A DNA stretch of 64,000 nucleotides from Glaciecola sp047250385 (GCF_047250385.1 NZ_JBLBVM010000055.1:390590-454589); one strand, 5' to 3'. Counted from the stretch's first letter, positions 36,384-44,926 are shown. Made by a program: numbers and translations. Notes: generated by a model not told the origin, from the sequence alone.

Positions 36384-36605
36384 ATGAAGACAAAAATTAA
36401 CGTAATTGAGATTATACTTACCTTTATATGCGATCTTACAAAGACATTTACTTACTTATTCTTGGCAATATATGTAATAAGTGTGCTTTTTGACGTGGTA
36501 CTAGACCCGTCTTTTCCATTACAAGGGGAAGGGTTGTTGATAGGGGCGATTATATCGGCAGTTGTGTCGATTTCTATAAGGCTATGGTTGTTGCGGCACA
36601 AATAG
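36384..36605 (+). CDS. Small membrane protein
   Basis: The 73-residue protein has two predicted membrane helices (about residues 14-36 and 49-68). AGGAAATATGC lies before the ATG, which supports translation. It has its own terminator. No family is recognised. It may belong with the preceding candidate RNA as a small toxin-like or accessory pair, but this is guesswork. Confidence 0.55.
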   Translation: MKTKINVIEIILTFICDLTKTFTYLFLAIYVISVLFDVVLDPSFPLQGEGLLIGAIISAVVSISIRLWLLRHK

Positions 36606-36613
36606 TCTAAGTT

Positions 36614-36640
36614 AAGCGCTCGTTTGAGCGCTTTTATTTT
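36614..36640 (+). terminator. Terminator after small membrane gene
   Basis: AAGCGCTC (36614-36621), loop GTTT, GAGCGCTT (36626-36633), then a T-rich tail. Confidence 0.8.
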
Positions 36641-36641
36641 G

Positions 36642-37502
36642 TTAGGGGTAAAATGTATTTTGAAGTTCATCACAAAACTTAGTTCTAAAGATAATACTTT
36701 TCTTTAGAACAAGCACATCTGCATTAGTTAACACTGGTTGCTTTGTTCTTTTATCATAAATCTGCGGTAACTCAGCTAGAAGCTGACTGTGAAATCTTTT
36801 GATATCTTGAAATATTTTTTGATGCTGGGACACCATAAACACTTTCTTATAGATGCCTGCATTCATACCCTCTAAATATTTTAACAGTATCGTTTTTCGA
36901 GCTGCTTTTTTCTTGAACGATGCCTCTACCTCCAATGCTACGATAGTTTGGTCTTTGCTGATTTCACGCACGAGACCATCTACGGTTCTAGTGGTATTGG
37001 AAGTATAAATGCTTGAGAATTCGCGCTCATTCACAAAGCCATCCCAAAGAGGTTGGTATTCTCCATCTTTATTGTAGTTATTAACACCACGAAGCAATAC
37101 GTAAGCATTCATCATGTCATGATATAACGTTGAGTGGTTTAGCTGTCGCGACGGATTTGATTCACTTCGAAACTGTATTGTTGTTTGTAAAAGCTGGCTC
37201 GCATAACTCGCGCCTAAATATGTGAGTACATAAACGCGACCATCAATGAAACTTGGCGCTCTACATACAGCTAAATAGCCCTCTTCAACTAGCTTATTTA
37301 GATGTAATAGGGCTAGCCTATGACTTATGTTGTAGACAGGTTTTATTAGCACAGGCGCGATGAATTTAAAGCGTCCGCAAATCATCATGCTATATTTTCG
37401 TCTAAGTTTCCCCGTCTCATAATTATTTCTGCCAGCGGTATAGCGCATATCAATATCTAAGTAATCTAGCGTTCTTGCGTTTTGATGTTCAGCAATTGTC
37501 AT
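36642..37502 (-). CDS. MOBC-like relaxase / replication-relaxation family protein
   Basis: The 286-residue protein has an N-terminal winged helix (NISHRLALLHLNKLVEEGYL, about residues 55-75). A domain with NEREFSS, then TVDGLV (about 173) and VALEVEASFKKK (about 190), follows. The D...ExE...K pattern is that of a PD-(D/E)XK-like fold, as proposed for MOBC relaxases (CloDF13 MobC) and replication-relaxation proteins (PF13814). AGGA before MTIAEHQ at 37502 fixes the start. It adjoins a block of large inverted repeats, which suits an oriT. The family call is from pattern only. Confidence 0.6.
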   Translation of the reverse strand: MTIAEHQNARTLDYLDIDMRYTAGRNNYETGKLRRKYSMMICGRFKFIAPVLIKPVYNISHRLALLHLNKLVEEGYLAVCRAPSFIDGRVYVLTYLGASYASQLLQTTIQFRSESNPSRQLNHSTLYHDMMNAYVLLRGVNNYNKDGEYQPLWDGFVNEREFSSIYTSNTTRTVDGLVREISKDQTIVALEVEASFKKKAARKTILLKYLEGMNAGIYKKVFMVSQHQKIFQDIKRFHSQLLAELPQIYDKRTKQPVLTNADVLVLKKSIIFRTKFCDELQNTFYP

Positions 37503-37695
37503 TTCGTTGTTCCTATATTTTGTTGACTGAATATCTATATAGGGAATGCATATGTGCAAAACTTGCATATGTTGTTTTACATAGTGATATTGATGGTGAT
37601 TGGTTGTGCCATTTCAGTCGAAATGAATGTGCTGATGAAAATCATCACATAATGCTGCTTTCAGCAGTGAGTGAACGACCTTGTCTTATCACTCA

Positions 37696-37784
37696 TATGC
37701 TTTTATATGCCCGTCAGTGCTTATGCCAACCTTCGTTGGCGCACTGACTCATCGTGAAGTCTCCCGATGGCATATAAAAGCATA
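37696..37784. repeat. Nested inverted repeat (cruciform), possible oriT/origin part
   Basis: TATGCTTTTATATGCC (37696-37711) and its perfect 16-bp complement (37769-37784) enclose a second hairpin, GTCAGTGC-ttat-GCCAAC-cttc-GTTGGC-GCACTGAC (37713-37748). The inner hairpin has 14 paired bases with a 4-nt bulge. Confidence 0.75.
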
Positions 37785-37785
37785 A

Positions 37786-37980
37786 GGCTCATGTCCGCTA
37801 CCGCGTACTCCCCCCATTCTCGCGACGCTCACGTATGCATTTTGCATTTACGTTTAGTCTGCCGACTAGCTTGGAGTATCTGTCGATACTATTGTTTGGC
37901 TTGACAGTGTGCCACTGCTCAACCAAATTTTTGCTGAAGCAAAAACGACAATAGGGGGAGTCCGCGCTCGGACATGAGCC
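37786..37980. repeat. Long-range inverted repeat enclosing 131 bp
   Basis: GGCTCATGTCC (37786-37796) is the exact complement of 37970-37980, and ACTCCCCCCATT (37807-37818) complements 37950-37961 in 11 of 12 bases. Between each pair are partly complementary CCGCG-rich segments, so each arm is about 32 bp. Confidence 0.75.
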
Positions 37981-38169
37981 AGCTGCGCCGCAATACAATT
38001 TCATTGTATAGCAGCTACGCGTTTTGCTGATTTGCTTCGCAAACGTTTATTGCAGTTTGTGTTTTCAACACAAATGCGAAAATCATGCTTTCAGCACAAA
38101 AAAAAATGATGTTTCAGCATAATCTGACTTTTATATAAAAAAGTTGCTGTGCCACACTCTATCGTATGG

Positions 38170-38409
38170 TCAATAAGAGAGTTCATTTCATTCTAGAAAC
38201 AAATGAATTCGGATATTGCGCATACGAAGGTACAAATCAGCCGCCAAACCGCCGCTAATTATTATTGAGAACAGGCTGGTATACACCAACAAAACACACC
38301 TGAGAGGAAAGCCATATATGATTGTGCAGTGAAGCGGCGATAGGCGCTAAATAGTGAAAACTTGAAAGGGTTTTAGTGCTGCCAAATTTCGATTTGGTCG
38401 GCACTTTTT
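38170..38409 (+). ncRNA. Candidate structured RNA with UUCG terminator
   Basis: No ORF is present. A stem TTCATTT...AAATGAA lies near 38182-38207, and CGCCGC (38250-38255) is complementary to GCGGCG (38334-38339), closing a large domain that contains GGCT...AGCC arms. AAAAC...GTTTT follows, then the terminator at 38375. The 5' end is unknown. Confidence 0.4.
38375..38409 (+). terminator. Terminator with TTCG tetraloop
   Basis: AGTGC-TG-CCAAAT, loop TTCG, ATTTGG-TCG-GCACT, then Ts. The stable UUCG tetraloop and the T run mark a functional RNA 3' end, with no gene upstream on this strand. Confidence 0.75.
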
Positions 38410-38528
38410 GGTATGTTTTCTTGAGTGGGAGTGCAAATTTTTACTGCTGACTTTGCAGTTAAAGAATTTGAAATTTATCACGTTTTCATTAAATTATCTA
38501 GTGCTAACAATAACTTAATAGGATATTT

Positions 38529-38891
38529 ATGAAACATGAAATGACATTAGCCGGTTTCCTAGGCATTCCCAAATTATCATGCAGCAGCGACACATCTATC
38601 GATACAAGCAACGTTATTGAAACAACCCCAAGTAATATTGGATCTGGAGGTGTAAATCCAAGTACAGGCCTACCTCTCATTGATAATTCGATGATTGATG
38701 TAGGTGGAAATGTTTATGGTGCCAGCGAAACAGCAATAGATAGCTTTGACAATAACTTTATGTCGGGGAGTGGTGAATTTGATTGTCATTCTGTGAATGA
38801 CTCTTTTATTGATACCACTATAGGCGATGATGCATCTTTTGATAGTTTTTCTGATACTTCATTTGATGATAGTTGCGGTATTGACTGGTGA
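38529..38891 (+). CDS. Acidic Ser/Asp-rich hypothetical protein
   Basis: The 120-residue protein starts MKHEMTLAGFLGIPK. Its middle holds the segment GVNPSTGLPLIDNSMIDVGG, and the C-terminal half is rich in Ser, Asp and Phe (SFDSFSDTSFDDSCGIDW). It is very acidic with almost no Lys/Arg after residue 15. I have the impression that small proteins with an NPxTGLPM-like motif occur on plasmids, but no function is known to me. A GTG overlap couples it to the next gene. Confidence 0.6.
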   Translation: MKHEMTLAGFLGIPKLSCSSDTSIDTSNVIETTPSNIGSGGVNPSTGLPLIDNSMIDVGGNVYGASETAIDSFDNNFMSGSGEFDCHSVNDSFIDTTIGDDASFDSFSDTSFDDSCGIDW

Positions 38892-39109
38892 AGCGAGAGC
38901 GTGCTGAGAAAATTGTAGAAGACTTTGTGTTAGTGTACTCGGGTCTATGTTGTTTCCTATTTTTCGTCACCATCCATCCGATTTTTATGGTGATCAACTT
39001 TCTTTATATAGCGAAGGTGTTGTTTTGGATAGGTAAGTTCGAGAAATTAGATATCAAAGAGCAAACTAGTGAAAATTTTGTGCTTTTTGCGCTATGGCGC
39101 ATTGTATAA
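38888..39109 (+). CDS. Small membrane protein coupled to the acidic protein
   Basis: The 73-residue protein (MKRERAEKIVEDFVLVY...) has two predicted membrane helices (about residues 11-30 and 32-48). Its GTG start at 38888 overlaps the upstream stop (GTGA), so translation is coupled. The pair is of unknown role. Confidence 0.55.
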   Translation: MKRERAEKIVEDFVLVYSGLCCFLFFVTIHPIFMVINFLYIAKVLFWIGKFEKLDIKEQTSENFVLFALWRIV

Positions 39110-39509
39110 GTTTATAAGCCTACCTAACAAAATTTGATTATGTCCTCGCCATGGATGGCAAAATTTTGGGGAAGCGCACAGACTGATGGACTTAGACTTT
39201 TTAACATTGGTGAACCTTACCCTGAAATCCTCGTGTCTACTGTTAACTGCTATTTCAAGTTGCTTTTAAGTTTTTTTTACAAAAGCTAAAGGTGAAATTC
39301 GCATGCATAGTTAGTAAAATCGGCATTAAATCGAACAATCATGAATATTTGATAAGGGTAACGGGTCGCATGCGCAGTGAAAGAACAATTTGAAATAAGA
39401 TAATTCTCTCCACTGAATTCTAACTATTTTGCTTCTTTACAAAAAAAGACACTTGACAAGGTTGTCACACAACTTATTATTGTATAAAAAACATACAGAA
39501 GAGTTCATC
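39110..39509. other. Non-coding stretch before the lipoprotein gene
   Basis: About 400 bp, AT-rich. It has repeated CAAAATTT near 39126 and 39159, but no gene and no clear terminator. The lipoprotein promoter should lie near the right end. Confidence 0.5.
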
Positions 39510-41045
39510 ATGGAAGTCGACATTAAACGCTGTAAAAATATTTTACTTTATTTATTTAGCTTTGTTTTCTTAATTAGTTGTAGCTCTGTATGTCCTGAAT
39601 CCGAGTGCTCTCCAACGCCACATTCCCCGAGTTATTTGAATTCAACTGCGTCCGGTGAAACAGACCCGCAGATTGATCTGAGGTCAGCTCCTCAATACGC
39701 CTTCGTGGATCCATTATCCCTTACCGTGGCGTCAGTCATGGGACAATTGAACGTTATGTTAGGCGATTTGAGTGCGATGATTGACCAAGTAGGAGGTCAG
39801 ATGAGAGAGACTATTAGAGAAGTAGAAAAGTCATCATCACAGTTGATAGCGGAATTGGATGCAACTTTTGGAGATAGACTGGATACCGTATTAAGGGACT
39901 TGGATGCTAAAGAACTGAGAGCGATGGAAGACGCATTGGCATTAGTTGAGCAAACACAAAGATCTATAGAAGCCATTGAAAGAGGTGCCGCCGAAGTTGC
40001 AATTACTACCCTCTTCGAAGCTGATATTCTAGCATATGATTCATTAAAAAATTTACCTTGCATCAAAAAGACACCTCGTCTGGTATATGCGACAGACACT
40101 TTGTTTAGAGTATGGAACGATGACATCCCAAGACTCACATCTTTAAAGAATAAAAAGCAAACCGAAATTATCACGCTAAGAGGAAATTTCTTAAATAGAG
40201 AAACACCAAAAGTTAGTGCGAGTATTCTTGGCTCAGATACAATCTTTGAGCTTGAAGTTGTAGGAGGAGCATTGCCAAATCAATACAGCATACTCTTGAG
40301 CGACGAATTGATTGTCAAGTTATCAAGCACCAACAATAGTGTCCAAAATGTTGCTATTAATTCTTCTATCAAGAATTGCGAAAAAGATGGAGAATGGACA
40401 GAGCAAACGCTACTATTAACCATTCTCCCACCAATAAAGTATGTTTTACATGCATCAATAACTCCAAAATTTGAAGAGCCAAGAATAGGCAGTCGTCGTT
40501 TCACGTTTGGTGAGACAGGAAGTAGCAAATGCAATGACAATTATCCGGTAGGAGATACCTATAGTGTAGGACCCTCACCAACAGTTTTAGACTGGAGACT
40601 AAACATTACATCTCAAAACTGTGGTTCCGGAGTAACGAGCCAGGTTCCATCCGGTGCTTTTGGTGTAAAAGTCTCGGGTAAAATTAGGGGCTGCGGTCGG
40701 GATTGCTTTTTAGGGGTCTGTAACTGCAAAGGTAGGGGATGGCTAGCTTTTAACATCGATATCAGACATAAAGATTATTTCCCTACCTCTAAGCCCACGA
40801 ACAATTTTACTACCTCGGTTGTCCAATCATCTTATGAATTCAGCTACCTAAATACTATACCAAGTGATAACAAAAATCTATTCTGCGACTATTCGGTAAG
40901 GATTAAAGTAAATGAAGGACCAAACGAGGAGATTTTTATTTTGACAAATGAATTGCCTAATGATGGTGGTTTTAGATCAAGAGTGAATGCGTCTTCATGC
41001 GATGTTTCTGTTGATGCTCCAGATAGTTTTTTAGCGAGGAACTAA
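39510..41045 (+). CDS. Large lipoprotein of unknown function
   Basis: I choose ATG 39510; the upstream TTG at 39429 would put 27 residues ahead of the signal. From there the protein is 511 residues with signal and lipobox LISC, then a Cys/Pro-rich spacer. A helical, likely coiled segment follows (residues about 70-160, repeated Asp/Glu/Leu runs such as AELDATFGDRLDTVLRDLDAKELRAM cut short here), then a beta-rich part with paired cysteines. It is 2 bp upstream of the next gene. A surface or periplasmic role is inferred; no family recognised. Confidence 0.7.
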   Translation: MEVDIKRCKNILLYLFSFVFLISCSSVCPESECSPTPHSPSYLNSTASGETDPQIDLRSAPQYAFVDPLSLTVASVMGQLNVMLGDLSAMIDQVGGQMRETIREVEKSSSQLIAELDATFGDRLDTVLRDLDAKELRAMEDALALVEQTQRSIEAIERGAAEVAITTLFEADILAYDSLKNLPCIKKTPRLVYATDTLFRVWNDDIPRLTSLKNKKQTEIITLRGNFLNRETPKVSASILGSDTIFELEVVGGALPNQYSILLSDELIVKLSSTNNSVQNVAINSSIKNCEKDGEWTEQTLLLTILPPIKYVLHASITPKFEEPRIGSRRFTFGETGSSKCNDNYPVGDTYSVGPSPTVLDWRLNITSQNCGSGVTSQVPSGAFGVKVSGKIRGCGRDCFLGVCNCKGRGWLAFNIDIRHKDYFPTSKPTNNFTTSVVQSSYEFSYLNTIPSDNKNLFCDYSVRIKVNEGPNEEIFILTNELPNDGGFRSRVNASSCDVSVDAPDSFLARN

Positions 41046-41047
41046 AC

Positions 41048-41701
41048 ATGAAAAAATCATTTGTCTTTATATTTTTCGCTTTCTTTTACTCTAATGTTTT
41101 CGCCACTGAATCCTACATCACAGTGCAAATTGAACCAGAAGTAGCTGTAATTGTTGGCGCAACATGGAGAATCAACAATACGTTAGCGGAAGAAGTAGAA
41201 GGGATTTTGAATCCAGATCTTATTACATCATGGAATTCATCCAATGATACTATTACGGTGCAAGGAGGTAGTTTTTACATAATTGAAGTCTTAGATATTT
41301 CACAGTCTTTACCAAGCCACGACTGCAAAAAAATCTTGCCTTACAAATTATTCGTAAGGTCATCACAAACAGTTATGTCGACAGCCGATTATGAATGTGT
41401 TGTTTCTGAACTATCTGAAAGAGTATCGACTACAACGCCAGACTCAGGTTCTATATCTGTTACTATTTCTCCTCAAAGTGTTAATGATAAAGGCGCAATG
41501 TGGAAAGTCGTAGGATTTAATATTGAAACTGATTGGTTTGAATCTGGTAAAAAAGTTGAGGGGTTAGAGTTTGGAACTTACAGGATTGAATTTAAGGTCT
41601 CCACACCTGGTTGCAATGCACCAGAAAATCAGGTGGTGAATTTGGATAGTTTATCTCCTGATATCTCATGGGAAGCAGATTATGTTGGACCTAACTGCTA
41701 A
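41048..41701 (+). CDS. Secreted protein with two GA-x-W repeat domains
   Basis: The 217-residue protein has a signal peptide (about residues 1-20). Two similar domains follow, the first with ITVQIEPE ... GATWRIN ... VEG and the second with ISVTISPQ ... GAMWKVV ... VEGLEFGTYRIEF. These resemble the GAQWR-type beta repeat of secreted bacterial proteins (V-T-x-P...GAxW...V-x-GL-xG-x-Y). The pair of domains suggests a structural or binding role. It follows the lipoprotein by 2 bp, so the two are likely a unit. Confidence 0.7.
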   Translation: MKKSFVFIFFAFFYSNVFATESYITVQIEPEVAVIVGATWRINNTLAEEVEGILNPDLITSWNSSNDTITVQGGSFYIIEVLDISQSLPSHDCKKILPYKLFVRSSQTVMSTADYECVVSELSERVSTTTPDSGSISVTISPQSVNDKGAMWKVVGFNIETDWFESGKKVEGLEFGTYRIEFKVSTPGCNAPENQVVNLDSLSPDISWEADYVGPNC

Positions 41702-41908
41702 TAAAAACACAGTGTATCGAAATAAACATATAAAATGAGGGTAGTCGAGAAGTATCAGTACATTTACGAAATGACACAGAGGGAAGTGGCAACTTTTGAT
41801 GGTATTGCTAAGAGAGTTACTAAAAAAATTTTCAGGATGCTACACATGTAAAATTGCTTGTTTGCATGTTTCTGAAAATACAAAATACACTATCATTCTC
41901 AAAGGCTT

Positions 41909-41927
41909 TGGATCACCAGTGGATCAC
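41909..41927 (+). promoter_or_regulatory. Putative integrase arm-type sites, right end
   Basis: TGGATCAC (41909-41916) and TGGATCAC (41920-41927), identical, period 11 bp, 84 bp inside the attR core. They match the left-end pair at 19376-19394. Confidence 0.55.
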
Positions 41928-42010
41928 TGTCGAACCTCAATATACCCCGTAATGCCCCTGAGAAACGATAAATGTAGCGTATTTGCAGGTATTTGAAGGT
42001 GGAGTGCCGA

Positions 42011-42033
42011 TTCAAGTCCCGCTTTCCGCACCA
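42011..42033 (+). repeat. attR core repeat
   Basis: Identical to 19306-19328, the tRNA-Leu 3' end. The bases just upstream (GGTGGAGTGCCGA) do not continue the tRNA, so this is a partial copy generated by integration. Confidence 0.92.
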
Positions 42034-42041
42034 TATAAATA

Positions 42042-42077
42042 AAAAGCTGTAACGTGAAAGCGTTACAGCTTTTTTTT
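42042..42077 (+). terminator. Original tRNA-Leu terminator, now beyond attR
   Basis: AAAAGCTGTAACG (42042-42054), loop TGAAAG, complementary CGTTACAGCTTTT (42061-42073) and Ts. It lies 8 bp after the attR core, where the tRNA terminator stood before insertion. It also overlaps the 3' end of the leftward gene. Confidence 0.85.
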
Positions 42078-42392
42078 ATTCTTAGCATTCATTACAAGCT
42101 CATCGTTTTCTTCACAAAATAGGCATATAAAAAAGGGATAGTCTACATTCAAATAATCTCGAAACTGTCCCTCGTCCACCACAAGCTTTTCTACCCAACG
42201 TTGCTCACTGCCATTTGTTATTAATGCACAGTATTTCATTAGTGGCATCGCAGGGGTGACAGCGTGTGAATTCATTAGCTCACTATCATTGCCCTCATGC
42301 TTTTTAGATTTTACGATGACTGATTGTTGATAAGAATCAGCATTGCAATGATCGTGGACTTCTAGTTGATGTTCATAAGGCTCAACACACAT
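42063..42392 (-). CDS. Hypothetical protein
   Basis: The 109-residue protein (MCVEPYEHQLEVHDHCNADSYQ...) is not recognised. It has no signal or membrane segment and contains several Cys and His residues. It lies just outside the element, on the core side. Low-complexity Lys run at the end (NKKKL). Modest confidence that it is translated. Confidence 0.5.
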   Translation of the reverse strand: MCVEPYEHQLEVHDHCNADSYQQSVIVKSKKHEGNDSELMNSHAVTPAMPLMKYCALITNGSEQRWVEKLVVDEGQFRDYLNVDYPFFICLFCEENDELVMNAKNKKKL

Positions 42393-42648
42393 TATTACTT
42401 AACTCTTTTTGTGGACGTCTGGACGTCTATAATAATTGTTGTGCAATGAAATACAAGCTGCTGTGAATAAAAAGTTACAAAAATAATTTGCCAGAAGGCC
42501 AATAGAGCGTTAATAGTATGCGCACACGAAAATAAGCAGTTATTATTGATGAAAGCAAGGTTTTGTTCTTCCTCTGGGAATGATTAATTATCAACGCATT
42601 CAGCATTAAATTAAAACTACAATAAAAGTAAAACGACAAGGAAATACA

Positions 42649-44808
42649 ATGAAAAAATGGATAATCGGTGCTTTAGCACTGACCTGCGGTTCAGCTTTAG
42701 CCGACGAAGGAATGTGGCAACCGCATCAGCTACCAGATATTAAAGCGCAATTGGTGGCTGCGGGATTAAAACTAAATCCAGATGATATGTCTGATTTATC
42801 TAAATTCCCTATGAACGCAATTATTAGTTTAGGTGGATGCACAGCAAGTTTCATTTCAGACCAAGGTTTAGTGATCACTAATCATCACTGCGCATATGGC
42901 TCAATTCAACACAACAGTTCTGAGAATAACAATCTTCTGAAAAATGGCTTTGTAGCAAAAGCTAAATCTCAAGAATTACCAGCATCACCAGGTAGTCGTG
43001 TATATATAACTGAGTCATTAACTGACGTAACTGACAAAGTAACAGGTACCATTTCTGCAGAGCTAACTGGAAATGACTATTATCAAGCCCTTGAGCAAAA
43101 TAGAAAGGCTCTAGTCGCAGAATGTGAAAGTGATGAAGATTATCGTTGTTCAGTCTCTAGCTTTCATGGCGGAGCAAGTTATGTACTAATTAAATTACTT
43201 ACAATCAGAGATGTGCGCCTTGCTTATGCGCCGCCTTCGAGCATTGGAAAGTTTGGTGGTGATACTGATAACTGGCAATGGCCACGTCACACGGGTGATT
43301 GGGCATTTTATCGAGCTTATGTAGGTAAAGATGGTAAGCCAGCTGACTTTAGCGAAGATAATGTTCCTTACAGCAACAAAGCTCACTTGAAAGTGAATGC
43401 TAAAGGCGTTGATGAAGGTGATTATGTCATGGTGCTAGGTTATCCGGGCAGCACGAATCGCTATCGCACTGCAGTAGAAGTAGAAAACATGTTTACTTGG
43501 ACCTATCCAACGGCGAAAGTTTACAGAGAAGAATACATTAACGTAATAAAGACTAACTCGGCACCTGGCAGCGACGAACGTATTAAATACGAGAGCACAA
43601 TAGCGGGTTTAGCTAATTACGCTAAGAATTATGGTTCGATGGTTGAAAGCTATAAAAAGGGTGACATGCTTGCGCGTAAACAGAAACTAGAATCTGATTT
43701 AGCAAATTGGCTAGCTAAAGATGCTGATATGAATTCTGAATACGGTGCTAGTTTGATTACGCTGAATAAACTCATTGAGAAATCAGAAGCGACAAAAGAA
43801 CGTGATTTGTTGATGGGCTATCTGGGTAGAACGACGATGATGTCCGTAGCTAAGAGTCTGCTTCGTTTATCGCATGAGAAAGCAAAGCCTGACGCTGAAC
43901 GAGAGCGCGGTTATCAAGAGCGAGATATGAAGCGTTATGAGCAATCTATGGGCGCTATTAACTCTCGATTTGTAGCTGATATTGATAAAGCAATATTCAA
44001 GCATTTCTTAGCTAAATATATTGATTTACCGAAAGCACAGAGAATTGCTTCTTTTGATGCATTTTTTAACATCGAAGGGGATGATTTAACTAAGGCTATT
44101 GCCAAAATAGATAAGATGTATGCTGAGACCAAATTGGGTGATTTAGCCACACGTAAAGCGATGATGCTTATGTCTGAGCAAGAGATGCGCGAAAGCAATG
44201 ACCCATTCGTGCAATATGCAGTGAGTCAATTTGCATACGATATGGCTGAAGAAAAGCAAGCTAAAGCGCTATCGGGTAAGCTACAGCAGGTGCGTCCTGA
44301 ATATATGAAAGCATTGATTGCCTTCAAAAAGTCGCGTAATGAAGCCGTTTATGCAGACGCCAATAGTACTTTGCGTATTACCTATGGAAATGTAAAAGCA
44401 TATAGTCCTCAAGATGGATTAACTGCCACACCATTTACCACCACAGAAGGTATGCTGGCGAAATACATTCCTGGCGATGACGAGTTTGATTTACCTGTTA
44501 AGTTGCGCGAGGCGATTAAAGATAAGCGCTATGGTAGTTATGTAGATCCAAAACTAAACTCGGTGAACGTAAACTATCTTAGTACCCTAGATATCACTGG
44601 TGGTAATTCAGGTTCTCCTACACTGAATGCCAAAGGCGAATTCGTTGGTTTAGTATTTGACGGTGTATACGAGTCAATTATCGGCGATTGGGATTATGAT
44701 CCAAGTTATAACCGCGCTATTCATGTTAGCAGCCCGTTTATGCTGTGGGTCATGGATGAAGTAGACGGTGCCGAAAACTTAATTGAAGAGATGGATATCG
44801 TAAGGTAA
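42649..44808 (+). CDS. S46-family dipeptidyl peptidase
   Basis: The 719-residue exported peptidase has a signal peptide (residues 1-18, cleavage near ALA-DEG). The S46 catalytic parts are GGCTASFISDQGLVITNHHC (His in NHHC, about 79) and GGNSGSPTL with the nucleophile Ser near 650. The N-terminal chymotrypsin-like fold and a long helical insertion are typical of DPP7/DPP11. It removes dipeptides from peptide N-termini for protein feeding in the periplasm. It appears monocistronic, after a 256-bp gap. Confidence 0.93.
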   Translation: MKKWIIGALALTCGSALADEGMWQPHQLPDIKAQLVAAGLKLNPDDMSDLSKFPMNAIISLGGCTASFISDQGLVITNHHCAYGSIQHNSSENNNLLKNGFVAKAKSQELPASPGSRVYITESLTDVTDKVTGTISAELTGNDYYQALEQNRKALVAECESDEDYRCSVSSFHGGASYVLIKLLTIRDVRLAYAPPSSIGKFGGDTDNWQWPRHTGDWAFYRAYVGKDGKPADFSEDNVPYSNKAHLKVNAKGVDEGDYVMVLGYPGSTNRYRTAVEVENMFTWTYPTAKVYREEYINVIKTNSAPGSDERIKYESTIAGLANYAKNYGSMVESYKKGDMLARKQKLESDLANWLAKDADMNSEYGASLITLNKLIEKSEATKERDLLMGYLGRTTMMSVAKSLLRLSHEKAKPDAERERGYQERDMKRYEQSMGAINSRFVADIDKAIFKHFLAKYIDLPKAQRIASFDAFFNIEGDDLTKAIAKIDKMYAETKLGDLATRKAMMLMSEQEMRESNDPFVQYAVSQFAYDMAEEKQAKALSGKLQQVRPEYMKALIAFKKSRNEAVYADANSTLRITYGNVKAYSPQDGLTATPFTTTEGMLAKYIPGDDEFDLPVKLREAIKDKRYGSYVDPKLNSVNVNYLSTLDITGGNSGSPTLNAKGEFVGLVFDGVYESIIGDWDYDPSYNRAIHVSSPFMLWVMDEVDGAENLIEEMDIVR

Positions 44809-44847
44809 GGGCTGTAAAAGTAATACACCTTCATATAGTAAAATAAA

Positions 44848-44876
44848 GCAAGTGACCTAAGGTTTAGGTCACTTGC
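44848..44876 (-). terminator. Terminator of fumC
   Basis: GCAAGTGACCTAA (44848-44860) and its exact 13-bp complement (44864-44876) with a 3-nt loop. On the minus strand the stem is followed by TTTATTTT, so it terminates fumC; on the plus strand there is no T run. Confidence 0.8.
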
Positions 44877-44926
44877 CAAACTCTTTAGAACTATATATTT
44901 TCACGGTTCTTTTTGATCTTATGTAA

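Larger units (their letters stand above)
37503..38528. other. 1-kb non-coding region rich in inverted repeats
   Basis: No credible gene is present on either strand. It contains the nested inverted repeats at 37696-37784, the long-range repeat 37786-37818/37950-37980, small perfect hairpins (TTTTTGCT...AGCAAAAA near 37928; ATACAAT...ATTGTAT near 37993), and the candidate RNA at 38170-38409. The best explanation is a cis-acting transfer or replication origin plus an RNA gene. Confidence 0.65.
19306..42033. mobile_element. Integrated element in tRNA-Leu carrying a defence operon
   Basis: The element is bounded by two identical 23-bp sequences, the tRNA-Leu 3' end (19306-19328) and a copy at 42011-42033. 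Next to the left end are a tyrosine integrase and an excisionase reading toward the tRNA. The cargo is type I RM, SIR2-HerA-MBL, AbiH and other genes. A relaxase-like gene with inverted repeats suggests mobilisation in trans. No conjugation pore, replication initiator or phage structural gene was seen, so an integrative mobilizable element is the best fit. Core genes flank both ends (secG-tRNA; S46 peptidase). Confidence 0.9.
41702..42062. other. Right-end region of the element
   Basis: About 360 bp without a credible gene. It contains the arm-type sites (41909-41927) and the attR core (42011-42033). Confidence 0.7.

Noticed and set aside
37713..37748. Possible integron attC site
   Set aside because: The GCCAAC/GTTGGC arms are only 4 bases apart and lack the RYYYAAC/GTTRRRY core layout and extrahelical bases; no integron integrase is present.
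38290..38310. Possible TPP riboswitch (CCTGAGAGG)
   Set aside because: Only the short CTGAGA string matches; the rest of the thi-box consensus is missing and no thiamine gene follows.
41796..41996. A 66-codon open frame near attR
   Set aside because: It runs through the arm-type sites and has no ribosome site; likely not coding.
19306..42033. Prophage
   Set aside because: No capsid, terminase, tail or lysis genes; only integrase and excisionase are phage-like.
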